Positions 9,448 to 17,507 of a stretch of 50,382 bases of DNA are shown here, in pieces. The notes under the pieces are model-generated. The model had not been told where the DNA came from, made no database searches, and worked only from the letters and a program-made list of their open reading frames with translations. A program made the position numbers and the translations under genes. Each line of letters begins with the position of its first letter. Within the stretch, counting starts at the first letter, position 1. Source of the DNA: Candidatus Hermodarchaeota archaeon (lineage in GTDB: Archaea > Asgardarchaeota > Hermodarchaeia > Hermodarchaeales > Hermodarchaeaceae); NCBI GenBank assembly GCA_016839805.1, contig JAEOTO010000005.1, forward strand, positions 1 through 50,382, read 5' to 3'.

Positions 9448-9780
9448 ATGAGTTCAAAAATTGTTGTCATTATTACTTCAAGCGATAAGGAGGTCATTCA
9501 GACAGCCGTGATGTATGCACGAAACACTTTGAAATTCAACTGGCTTGATGATGTGAAAACCATTCTTTTTGGTCCCGCTGAACAAGTAATCGCCAATGAT
9601 CCTGAACTAGCCCATGAAATGAAGGAAATCTGCTCAACCGGCGAGGCAATCGCCTGTAAATTCATCTCAGACAATGAAGGCACATCAGCAACTCTTGCTA
9701 AACTCGGTGTAGAAATTGAATATGTCGGCACTATCATAGCAGATTTGATTAAAGATGGCTATGTACCAATGGTTTGGTAA
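9448..9780 (+). CDS. DsrE-family protein
   Basis: Protein of 110 residues with the DsrE/DsrF fold: a beta strand and helix at the start (KIVVIITSSDKEVIQTAVMYARN), then ILFGPAEQVI and a GVEIEYVGTIIADL block. One conserved-type Cys lies in AIACKF, similar to the Cys that carries persulfide in this superfamily. It follows the flavoprotein gene by 18 bases and should be in the same operon, which suggests a sulfur carrier or redox partner. Its exact reaction is unknown. Confidence 0.75.
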   Translation: MSSKIVVIITSSDKEVIQTAVMYARNTLKFNWLDDVKTILFGPAEQVIANDPELAHEMKEICSTGEAIACKFISDNEGTSATLAKLGVEIEYVGTIIADLIKDGYVPMVW

Positions 9781-9794
9781 TCCGAATACCAATC

Positions 9795-10025
9795 CTAGAT
9801 GGCAATACAGGTTTCTGTTCGATTGACACCATCTACGCTGTGAACACCTTCCATTAATTGTCGGAGATCTTCCGTTGAAGGTAACACTGCATAGGCGATA
9901 ACGTCATAGGGGCCAGTTACTACATTCGATCTGTCGACGCCTGAAATTTTCCCGATAGCTTGGGCCACATCCCACACTTTCCCAGCTTCTACACGAATCA
10001 GAATATAAACAACGACAGGCACCAT
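9795..10025 (-). CDS. Stand-alone Lrp/AsnC ligand-binding (RAM) domain protein
   Basis: Protein of 76 residues matching only the C-terminal alpha-beta ligand-sensing domain of Lrp/AsnC regulators: VVVYILIRVEAG, VDRSNVVTGPYDVIAYAV and GVHSVDGVNRTETCIAI. There is no helix-turn-helix. Such proteins form oligomers, bind small molecules and may modulate full-length Lrp proteins such as the one at 30791. GGAGG lies four bases before the ATG. The gene converges on the DsrE gene and is divergent from the nitroreductase. Confidence 0.85.
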   Translation of the reverse strand: MVPVVVYILIRVEAGKVWDVAQAIGKISGVDRSNVVTGPYDVIAYAVLPSTEDLRQLMEGVHSVDGVNRTETCIAI

Positions 10026-10127
10026 GATTCCTCCAATGTGTCAAATATATTCACAGGTAAGGTTTAATTATTTGCCATCCAACCTCAAATATGGATTAAG
10101 TGTACAACAAGGGTTCAGAATTAAAGG

Positions 10128-10943
10128 ATGAAGCATACAGATAATTATCTGATGGAAATGTCACCTAATTCAGATCTTTTTTCGATTATGCATGAGCGCC
10201 GTTCAATGCGTCAATTTTTAGACAAACCTGTCCCGGATGACATGCTTGAAAAAATATTGACTGCTGGGTTTCGGGCACCTTTTGCTGCGCAATTGTGCAG
10301 TATCGTGTATACCAGGGATTCAAAAAAGATTGAAACATTACGACAGTTGGGAGCGTATCCAACGACAAAAGTGCTGATGTTCTTCTTGGTGGATCTTCGA
10401 CGATTAGAGAAAATTATGAAGCAACGTGGGCACACCTATGACTTTGATGACTCCTATGCCTTATGGCTTGGGCTTGAGGATGCGAGTCTTGTCGCGGAGA
10501 ACGTGATTCTGGCCGCTGAAGCCATGGAACTTGGTTCTGTGCTCTTAGGTGCAGTCCCCTATTTTGTTGAACTCCTCGCTGAGATGTTCAAATTACCAAA
10601 GCGAGTTTTTCCTGTCGTGGGATTGTGTCTGGGATATCCAGATCCTGATGAACATACCGAGATTCGTCCACGGTTTCCTCTCCAGTATAGCGCTTATCAA
10701 GACGAATATCTTGACCATTCAACCGCAGACATTGAAGCCTGTATGAAAGTAATGGATGAAGGATATCTTACTCAAAACTATTACGTTGAGCGGAATGCAA
10801 AGATTCCATTACAGAAAGGAAAAGATGACATCGACTATGAAAACTACTCATGGTGTGAACATATTTCCCGAAAATTCTGTCAAGGTGGTTGGGCTAAATA
10901 TCCATTCCTTGAGATGTTACGTCTCCAAGATTTCGACATCTAG
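10128..10943 (+). CDS. Nitroreductase-family flavoprotein
   Basis: FMN-dependent nitroreductase-fold protein of 271 residues. The opening block MHERRSMRQFLDKPVPDDMLEKIL is the classic FMN-phosphate binding start, followed by AGFRAPFAAQLCSIVY, a central DASLVAENVILAAEAMELGSVLLGAV block and VVGLCLGYPDP. After the core there is an unusual C-terminal extension of about 70 residues (from around residue 200) ending in Trp/Tyr-rich sequence. An ATG at 10152 is an alternative start. The family includes reductases of nitro compounds, quinones and flavins; substrate unknown. Confidence 0.85.
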   Translation: MKHTDNYLMEMSPNSDLFSIMHERRSMRQFLDKPVPDDMLEKILTAGFRAPFAAQLCSIVYTRDSKKIETLRQLGAYPTTKVLMFFLVDLRRLEKIMKQRGHTYDFDDSYALWLGLEDASLVAENVILAAEAMELGSVLLGAVPYFVELLAEMFKLPKRVFPVVGLCLGYPDPDEHTEIRPRFPLQYSAYQDEYLDHSTADIEACMKVMDEGYLTQNYYVERNAKIPLQKGKDDIDYENYSWCEHISRKFCQGGWAKYPFLEMLRLQDFDI

Positions 10944-10951
10944 CGATCCTG

Positions 10952-11578
10952 TCAGGGAACGCCAGAGCCGGAGAGAATAGGAAATTGGTCCATCTGGGCC
11001 TTCAGGTCCTCAAGCTTGTTGAGTAATTCTTGATGCATCGCCGTGATACTCATTATCACTGTACCATCAAGGCTTTGTTTTTCAGCCAACATACCAGCTT
11101 CTTGCTGTAATCGTCCAGCCACGGCAATCATATCTGCAAGTCGTTGAATCATGCTTTTCATCAAGGTGTCTGTGTCGCTGATAACGACTCGATCGGATCG
11201 GAAGATGGCTCTCACTTCGAAGGCGTTGAAGCTGAGAGGTTTATCTTTGTATTCATCGATTACCTCAGGGGTATACGATTGCAAAAAAAGCGAACTTAAC
11301 CGATCAAGGGCATGGTTGAGTTCGAATTCATCATGATCATTAGAAGCGAGTATTGCAAAGATGATATTCTCAAAGACATTGAACGCCATCTTCGTCTGAA
11401 GCAATCGTAACCGTTCTAATGCACCAGCACTACGTAGAACTCGGACAATAGTGACAGCTAGTTTCGAAAAGACCGTTGCATCCATTCCCATATCCGCAAG
11501 TTTACTCTTACTACCAGGAACCAAATGAAACAAAGGCGCTTCAGTTTGCCGGTGAACAATTAAGACATCATGAATCAT
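10952..11578 (-). CDS. Longin-like domain protein with C-terminal helical region
   Basis: Protein of 208 residues. The first 120 or so residues follow a longin/roadblock-like pattern: IHDVLIVHRQTEAPLFHLVPG, a long helix (ATVFSKLAVTIVRVLRSAG), strands (RLRLLQTKMAFNVFENIIFAILAS), then a helix in ALDRLSSLFLQSYTPEVIDEY. The rest is helical and probably coiled coil (MQRLADMIAVAGRLQQEAGMLAEKQ). Longin-like and roadblock proteins are abundant in Asgard archaea and in eukaryotes serve as partners of small GTPases in membrane traffic. The assignment is by pattern only, without an alignment. It could instead be an uncharacterised sensor domain. Confidence 0.5.
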   Translation of the reverse strand: MIHDVLIVHRQTEAPLFHLVPGSKSKLADMGMDATVFSKLAVTIVRVLRSAGALERLRLLQTKMAFNVFENIIFAILASNDHDEFELNHALDRLSSLFLQSYTPEVIDEYKDKPLSFNAFEVRAIFRSDRVVISDTDTLMKSMIQRLADMIAVAGRLQQEAGMLAEKQSLDGTVIMSITAMHQELLNKLEDLKAQMDQFPILSGSGVP

Positions 11579-11712
11579 CTAAGCCACAACCATCCTCAGG
11601 AGTAGATGAGTGGAGAACCTCAATTTGTGAGTCTCTTAGATGATTTGGAACCCATTTCCTCTTAAATCGATTGCCCCAAAGTCAAGAAAATGGTGTGAGT
11701 TGCAGATACCAA

Positions 11713-12039
11713 TCATAGCTCCGCTTGCACACGTCGCACATAGTCGTGGTATTTCCGGTTGGCCATCGGTCGCGTATGGCTGGCGGCTGTGGCGAGAGCT
11801 AGACGCAGACGTTGCACCTCCTGGTAAAGCCCCAGAATCATGGACATGAAGATTGCCTCGGAGGGGCAAGGACGGGCCCCAGCACTGGCCGCATCGGCGT
11901 AGGTTCGCGCGTAGACGAAGAGGCTGTCAAATGCCGGTTGATCATCCGCACGCAGGGCTGTACGGTAGAGCCCCCAACGGCGCCGTTCCTTCTCAAGCTG
12001 CAGACGATAAGTTGGTACAGTACGTCCCACACGGTTCAC
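11713..12039 (-). CDS. Small conserved archaeal protein of the GRTVPTYR type
   Basis: Protein of 108 residues, helical and rich in Arg and Ala. The N-terminus (VGRTVPTYRLQLE) and the later pattern of YRTALRADDQPAFDSLF, YADAAS and EAIFMSMILGLYQEVQRLR resemble a small uncharacterised family I recall from haloarchaea and methanogens. The DNA is visibly richer in G+C (36 of 60 bases at 11821-11880) than the flanks, like the PolB2 gene at 1758. This hints at a shared origin or a functional link, but that is inference. No enzymatic motif is visible. Confidence 0.6.
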   Translation of the reverse strand: MNRVGRTVPTYRLQLEKERRRWGLYRTALRADDQPAFDSLFVYARTYADAASAGARPCPSEAIFMSMILGLYQEVQRLRLALATAASHTRPMANRKYHDYVRRVQAEL

Positions 12040-12422
12040 CGCTAGTTCAACCGGCGATGACCGCTAAAAAGGACCCAAGCCTACGCGCAAGAAATTCCGT
12101 TTCCACACCATGAGACTGGCAGTTTCTTGCATGCTCTTGTAATAGAATCTATTTGACCGTAATTAGCAGGTGTTGGAGTAGGTTCTCTTAGGGGGCTTTC
12201 AACGTATCAAAGATCGTTTTCACAAGTTGGATATCCGGCATAGAGGACTTGAAGCCCCTCGATACAGCTGTCCCTGAAGATTGTGATGCCTTTCAATTTT
12301 ATTTCTTCCGCTAACAAGAAGAGTGAGCGTTTTATTCACTAAGGATGAGTCTACAAAAATGAGTGGGCTTTTTATCCAAGAGAAGAAGCGTATTTTTTGC
12401 AGAGGCGATTGCACCCTTAAGG
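12040..12422. other. Intergenic stretch with one inverted repeat
   Basis: No gene is seen in these 383 bases. An 8-base perfect inverted repeat (GCAAGAAA at 12087-12094 and TTTCTTGC at 12123-12130) spans a 28-base loop and lies upstream of the 108-residue protein gene. The left part keeps the higher G+C of that gene and the right part returns to the AT-rich background. I see no tRNA or other RNA gene here. Confidence 0.4.
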
Positions 12423-13553
12423 CTAGTCAGCGGCGGCTCCGCCAAGGATGATTTCTTGGATGCGGGGAGCAAAAAGATCATCTTTGACAGGAAGGATTAT
12501 CGTATCTTTATGTAGGACATGAAGTGTGAGAGTGTCTCCCCTTTTGAGCTTCGATTCAGCATCGAGTTCAGCCTGAACGCGTTGGGTTCCACCAACATCT
12601 GCATAGACTTGGTTGTATCGACCTGTAAAGACGACACTAGAAATCTTAGTAGGAATATCATTATGAGGACTGCTAGGTGTTTGAACCTTGAAATCCTCAG
12701 GACGTATGGCACAAAATACTTCATCTCCTTTGTTAAAGGTGACATCAGTACGTGTACAGCGTCCTTCAAGTGGTAGGCCCCAAGGTGTTTTAATGGAGAT
12801 TGCCCCACCATCAACAGAGATAATTGAACCTGGAATGAAAGTACAAGAGCCGATAAAGTCAGCAACAAAGAGATTATGGGGATCAGAGTAGATATCTCGA
12901 GGATTGTCCACCTGCATAACGCGACCCAGGTTGATTACAGCAACACGATCTGAAATGCTAAGAGCTTCCTCTTGATCGTGAGTCACATAAACAGTAGTGG
13001 TACCAAATTCCTTTTGGATCCGGATTAGTTCATGTCGCATTTCGACCCGCAGTTTTGCATCTAGATTGCTTAAGGGTTCATCAAGCAGGAGTACTTTAGG
13101 ATTAATTACTAGAGCCCGTGCAAGGGCGACTCGTTGTTGTTGTCCACCACTAAGTTGGTATGGGGTTCGTTCTCCAAACCCCCCCAACCTTACAGCTTCG
13201 AGAACAGCCTCCACGCGTTTTCGTACCTCTGCTGAAGGAACCTTGCGGATTTCTAGGCCAAAAGCTACATTATCAAAGACCTTCATGTGAGGCCAAATGG
13301 CATAGTTCTGAAAGACCATTCCGGTATCACGTTTATGAGGTGGCAATTTTGTAATATCTTCTTCATCAAAGAAAATTTGACCATGATCAGGATGGTAGAA
13401 GCCAGCAATTACACGAAGAAGGGTAGTTTTGCCACACCCTGAAGGCCCTAAGAGGGTAAACAGTTCACCCTCTTCAATATCAATGCTGATTTCATCAACC
13501 GCCATCACTTCACCAAAAGTCTTTGTAACCTCATTTATGCTAATACTAACCAT
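12423..13553 (-). CDS. ABC importer ATP-binding protein, MalK/FbpC type
   Basis: Cytoplasmic ATPase of a binding-protein-dependent importer, 376 residues. Walker A is GPSGCGKTT, the Q-loop VFQNYAIWPHM, the signature QLSGGQQQRVALARAL, Walker B VLLLDEPLSNLDAKLR and the switch His YVTHDQEEAL. A C-terminal TOBE domain follows (IRPEDFKV, VVFTGRYNQVYADVGG). GAGGT lies eight bases before the ATG. It is the last gene of the binding protein-permease-ATPase set transcribed from about 17.3 kb. A decayed copy of its C-terminal third is present at 22085-22476. Metal uptake is inferred from the double permease type and the upstream palindrome. Confidence 0.92.
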   Translation of the reverse strand: MVSISINEVTKTFGEVMAVDEISIDIEEGELFTLLGPSGCGKTTLLRVIAGFYHPDHGQIFFDEEDITKLPPHKRDTGMVFQNYAIWPHMKVFDNVAFGLEIRKVPSAEVRKRVEAVLEAVRLGGFGERTPYQLSGGQQQRVALARALVINPKVLLLDEPLSNLDAKLRVEMRHELIRIQKEFGTTTVYVTHDQEEALSISDRVAVINLGRVMQVDNPRDIYSDPHNLFVADFIGSCTFIPGSIISVDGGAISIKTPWGLPLEGRCTRTDVTFNKGDEVFCAIRPEDFKVQTPSSPHNDIPTKISSVVFTGRYNQVYADVGGTQRVQAELDAESKLKRGDTLTLHVLHKDTIILPVKDDLFAPRIQEIILGGAAAD

Positions 13554-13664
13554 AGCTTATACCTCATTGTTCTGTTTTTTTGAATCCCGTCTAGCATTGT
13601 TGATTCTACTTGTTATTCTTTCCAATTTTTTGTTTCACATCCTCTATTCATCAACTCCAAAGTA

Positions 13665-15710
13665 TTAGAGTCCTATTAAGGCTGATGAGCGTCTTTTCGT
13701 TATTACATTAGTTGTTGCCATTACCATGATTTGCAGAATCATCAAAAATATTCCCATTACTGCTGCTAAGGACGGTCCCATCGCTAGAGAATTGTAAATT
13801 ACATACATTTTCCAGGTCATTGGACCATATTCTGCAGCGATGTCACCTAATACTAAGCTGGTACTAACTTCAGACATACAGTACACAAAAGACATCATTG
13901 CACCTGCTAGTACACTTATTCCAATTAATGGAATTACGATTTTTCTAAATACCCGAAATCGGCTTGCTCCTAGATTCGACGCAGCTTCTTCTAGTTCCAC
14001 ATGTGTTTGTTGAAGGCCAGCAAAAGTTGATCGAACGGTAAATGGCATCTTACGAACCGCGTAAGACATGGTGATAAGCACAGCAGGAGCTCCTATGATC
14101 AACGGACTTAAGAATTGGCTGAATAAGGGATCTCTTGAGAAGAATAGCAGGTAGCCAATGGCAATAACTATTCCTGGTAGGGCAATCGGAATAGTGACTA
14201 GTAAATCAAGCAAGCCCTTCCCAGGGATGTTTTTTCTAGCAACTATATATGCCGCACTTGTCCCAATTAATATGATGATAAAAGCTGCTATTCCAGAATA
14301 GACCAGACTATTTATAATGGACCCCAAAATGTCAGGGTCGATAAAAACGATGCCAAAGTTCGCTAAGGTAAAATGAGAGGGAAGAACTGTACGTCCCCAA
14401 GACCCGGGAGCGGCAAAGGCTAATAGGATGATGCCGGCGTGTGGTATAAATGCAATGGTCAAAATACCAATAATGAACCCATAGAAAATAATGTAATGGA
14501 ACCATTTCGAAGGACTGAGTCGAGGATTCCAAGTCCCTCCTTTGCTGAGCATAGCATAATGGCGAAGGGACATATATCTGCGGATAAAGAAGAAACCTAC
14601 CATAGCAATAACAAGCAGGATGACACCCATTGCCGTGGCAACTCCTTGTACATTACCAGTAGGCGCAATGATATTCGTGAAGATAGCATATGTAAGTGTT
14701 TTTCTGACTTGGGGTGAGCCTGAGTAGACAACGAGAGTACCCAAATCTTCAACACTCAAAATAAAGGTCAAGATTGCACCAGCTTCGATACCTGGTAGCG
14801 CTAGAGGTAGGGTGACCTTTCGGAATAAGCCAAAGCCTTTAGCCCCTAGGTTTTCAGCAGATTCCTCGAGCGTTGGATCGATATTAAGAAAAGCGGAATA
14901 AGCTGAAAGGTAGGTGAGTGAAAAGAAATGTAACGTTTGCACAAAAATAACTGCGGCAAATCCTTCAAGGACAAACCGAGTAGGCCAAATACCGAGAGTC
15001 TCATGAAATAATAGATTAAAGGATCCATCTACGCTTAGGAACCGTTTGATACCAATGGCTCCAACAAAGGGGATAACAAGAAGGGGAACTAATAGAAGTG
15101 TTCGGAGAACTGTTTTACCACGAAAATCGTACCGAGCCATGATGAAAGCTAGGGAGACGCCAATAAGCGTAGAAAAAAGTGTAGTTAGCAGCCCCACGTA
15201 AATCGAATTTAATATTATGCCCATATCCACACCTTGAACCAATAACACAAGCCCATCCGGATCAAAAATAATCGGTTGCTCTTTAACATCTAAAATTAAA
15301 CCGATGGGGTGTTGATGAAAGATAGAGGAGTCTAAATGCTGAAAGATATAGAGGGGAAAATAGGTCTTATCCTCAAAGAAGATATAATTGAACCAGAACA
15401 GCGACCATTGTCCATCAACTTGGAATGCTGTAACCATTACTTGAAAAATCGGTAGAATAAGAAATAACAAAAAGAGTACCAGCACGGAAATGAGTTGGAT
15501 ACCTGTGAATAAATCCATCTCTCGATACAACTGATAAGCCTGACTTGAAAAATAGCTCTTCGTTCTAGAAGCACGTAATTTTATCGCAACACCTATCCCA
15601 AGAACTTCTTCCAGGGTTGTTTTCTTGCGTTTTTCTTCATTTTGGTTTGAGTTTTGTTTCTCATCAGCCTGATTTGACTTCGATGCTGAAGTTGCTTCCG
15701 AGCGGGTCAT
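13665..15710 (-). CDS. ABC importer permease, fused two-domain FbpB type
   Basis: Inner-membrane permease of 681 residues formed of two repeated halves, each with about six helices. Both halves carry the EAA loop that docks to the ATPase: EESAENLGAKGFGLFRKVTLPLALPG and EEAASNLGASRFRVFRKIVIPL. Fused permeases of this length are typical of the iron(III)/thiamine/2-aminoethylphosphonate transporter group (FbpB, ThiP). The N-terminal 60 residues are a polar, charged cytoplasmic tail (KSNQADEKQNSNQNEEKRKK), longer than usual. It lies between the ATPase and substrate-binding genes on the same strand. Confidence 0.92.
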   Translation of the reverse strand: MTRSEATSASKSNQADEKQNSNQNEEKRKKTTLEEVLGIGVAIKLRASRTKSYFSSQAYQLYREMDLFTGIQLISVLVLFLLFLILPIFQVMVTAFQVDGQWSLFWFNYIFFEDKTYFPLYIFQHLDSSIFHQHPIGLILDVKEQPIIFDPDGLVLLVQGVDMGIILNSIYVGLLTTLFSTLIGVSLAFIMARYDFRGKTVLRTLLLVPLLVIPFVGAIGIKRFLSVDGSFNLLFHETLGIWPTRFVLEGFAAVIFVQTLHFFSLTYLSAYSAFLNIDPTLEESAENLGAKGFGLFRKVTLPLALPGIEAGAILTFILSVEDLGTLVVYSGSPQVRKTLTYAIFTNIIAPTGNVQGVATAMGVILLVIAMVGFFFIRRYMSLRHYAMLSKGGTWNPRLSPSKWFHYIIFYGFIIGILTIAFIPHAGIILLAFAAPGSWGRTVLPSHFTLANFGIVFIDPDILGSIINSLVYSGIAAFIIILIGTSAAYIVARKNIPGKGLLDLLVTIPIALPGIVIAIGYLLFFSRDPLFSQFLSPLIIGAPAVLITMSYAVRKMPFTVRSTFAGLQQTHVELEEAASNLGASRFRVFRKIVIPLIGISVLAGAMMSFVYCMSEVSTSLVLGDIAAEYGPMTWKMYVIYNSLAMGPSLAAVMGIFLMILQIMVMATTNVITKRRSSALIGL

Positions 15711-15876
15711 GAAGAGACACCACCAATAGACTCGTTTCTTCGTTGAATATCTTCGATATTAAGATACTCTCTTTACCTAACTTCCCTTAAAATTATCCGT
15801 ATCATAGAAACAGTCCTTTAAAAAGGAAAGAAAGTGATGCATGAAATGTTGGTAATGTATGCACCACTGTCTTAGT

Positions 15877-17259
15877 TTAAGGAGGAATTAAGGCTTCAAC
15901 CGCATTGTATTGGGCAATTGCAGCTGCAGTCCAATCAGATTGCATTAGAGCTCGGAATGAATCGCTGGATCCCATCTGATCATTAATCGATATCGCATAT
16001 GCTTCAGTGAATGTTTCCGTATCCCAAGTCACTGGTGCCGCCATTTGAGCAGCATAATTCCCGAACTCTACTTCATTAATGAGCATGTTGCGATAAGCGC
16101 TCACCAACTTGGACCAACAACTTTGAAGATCGCTTTGGGCATTTGTGAGAACTGCTTCAAAATAGTACATGAGTGAATACTCATAGGATAATGCTAAGGG
16201 ATCAGAGAAATCGATACCAATGTTGTCCACAGAGTTGTTGTAGAAAAGGTATAGGTCATCACGTGTCTGACCTACAGCTGTTTGAAAGGCTTCCTCAAGT
16301 ATAGGCAGTCGGTTAATAGCTTCATCTAACCAAGTGCTTTGGCCTTCTGGAGTCAAGATATAGTCAATGAAGGCTTCCCCAGCCTCTTTGTTGGGTGCTG
16401 TTGTACAAAGTGCGATTGGATCAGGATTAATAATGGATCCATTTACTGGGATACGATATTCACAGTCAGGATTACGAAGTGCAGTTGAAAATCCATAAAA
16501 ATCGATTGACATGGCGACGCCGGTGACCCCGGTTTCTACTTGTGATTGCGTTTCTGTAGACCCAAGTTCTATCCTAGAGTTGCCTGCCATTCGAGTAAGA
16601 ACCTCCCAACCTTTAACCCATCCAAATTTCTGTAGAATAATCTCGTAGATTCGAGTATTGCTCGTTGTACCTGGGGAGTTACCCATGGCTATGGTTGGTG
16701 TTGTTGGAAGAAATTGACCAAACTCGTCACTCGTTAGGTTTTCCCAATGAGTTGGGAAGGGTAGTCCCCTTGTTTGAAGCCAAGGTTTGTTTATGGTGAA
16801 GCCAAAAGAGCTAATTGCGGACCCGACCCAAATATACTCATCTTCAGCATTCTTTCCTTTTGCGTCTACTCCAGCAATAGTGTCATTGACACGGGCTATT
16901 GCGGCAAGTATTTTGGTGCTATTGAGTACTGCGAGGAGTCCCTGATCATAAAGTTGATTGAAAAGTGTTGGTCCCCCGCCAAAGGCGACATCAGGTTGAA
17001 ATGTTGGAATCACCTGGGGCCAAAACATCATGTTGGGTTGAGTCCATGCAATACTGGTAATACTGTTATTTGTGGCATATTCTGAAGCGAGAAATGCTTG
17101 CTCGATTTTCAATTGTAATGTAGGATCGTGTCGAGTGATAACTCTGAGTTCAACGCCGGGTTGAATCGGAGTCTTTGGAACAAACAACCACCATACTGTA
17201 ACTGCTGACACACTAATGATCACAATCAATGCTAATGCATACCATTTCGTTCGGCTCAT
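15877..17259 (-). CDS. ABC transporter substrate-binding protein, iron(III)/Fbp-like
   Basis: Periplasm-facing binding protein of about 460 residues held by an N-terminal hydrophobic anchor (WYALALIVIISVSAVTVWWLF), with no lipobox Cys. The mature part has the type 2 periplasmic-binding fold pattern: ELRVITRHDPTLQLKIEQAF, PDVAFGGGPTLFNQLYDQGLL, AMGNSPGTTSNTRIYE and IALCTTAPNKEAGEAFIDYILTPEGQ, common in Fbp/FutA-type proteins. Iron or another metal is the likely cargo but phosphonate or spermidine relatives cannot be excluded. The ATG at 17259 gives a normal N-terminus; a TTG at 17307 would add 16 residues. Expression may be controlled by the palindrome at 17338-17355. Confidence 0.85.
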   Translation of the reverse strand: MSRTKWYALALIVIISVSAVTVWWLFVPKTPIQPGVELRVITRHDPTLQLKIEQAFLASEYATNNSITSIAWTQPNMMFWPQVIPTFQPDVAFGGGPTLFNQLYDQGLLAVLNSTKILAAIARVNDTIAGVDAKGKNAEDEYIWVGSAISSFGFTINKPWLQTRGLPFPTHWENLTSDEFGQFLPTTPTIAMGNSPGTTSNTRIYEIILQKFGWVKGWEVLTRMAGNSRIELGSTETQSQVETGVTGVAMSIDFYGFSTALRNPDCEYRIPVNGSIINPDPIALCTTAPNKEAGEAFIDYILTPEGQSTWLDEAINRLPILEEAFQTAVGQTRDDLYLFYNNSVDNIGIDFSDPLALSYEYSLMYYFEAVLTNAQSDLQSCWSKLVSAYRNMLINEVEFGNYAAQMAAPVTWDTETFTEAYAISINDQMGSSDSFRALMQSDWTAAAIAQYNAVEALIPP

Positions 17260-17337
17260 TTCCTTTGACACTCTCTCAAGTGATGATTTATGATGCTGCT
17301 TTGTCAACTATCTGCGTAGCAGCAAACTAACCAAAGC

Positions 17338-17355
17338 AAAGGTTAGCTAACCTTT
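17338..17355. promoter_or_regulatory. 18-bp perfect palindrome, DtxR/IdeR-like operator upstream of the ABC importer
   Basis: AAAGGTTAGCTAACCTTT reads the same on both strands. Its core GGTTAG/CTAACC matches the half-sites of the DtxR/IdeR iron box (AGGTTAG-S-CTAACCT), but without the single central base. A further half-site CTAACC lies at 17327-17332. It sits 31 bases before the TTG at 17307 and 79 before the ATG at 17259 of the binding-protein gene. A metal-responsive DtxR-family repressor is the natural reader; none is encoded in this window. Confidence 0.65.
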
Positions 17356-17507
17356 TAGCCTTTCTGGTTATTTAGTCAGTCAAGCTAAGAGTAGGCTTTC
17401 AAATTAATATCTTCGAGATAGTCAAAGTGGAGCTGAATGCTTGATTTTCCTCTCGATTGCTGCAGCGAAATCTACCCTATTCCAGAAATTGACGCTGAAT
17501 ACGGTTG

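Noticed and set aside
12040..12422. A possible RNA gene in the longest gene-free stretch
   Set aside because: No tRNA-like arms, no strong compact fold and no T-tract; only one 8-bp inverted repeat with a long loop.
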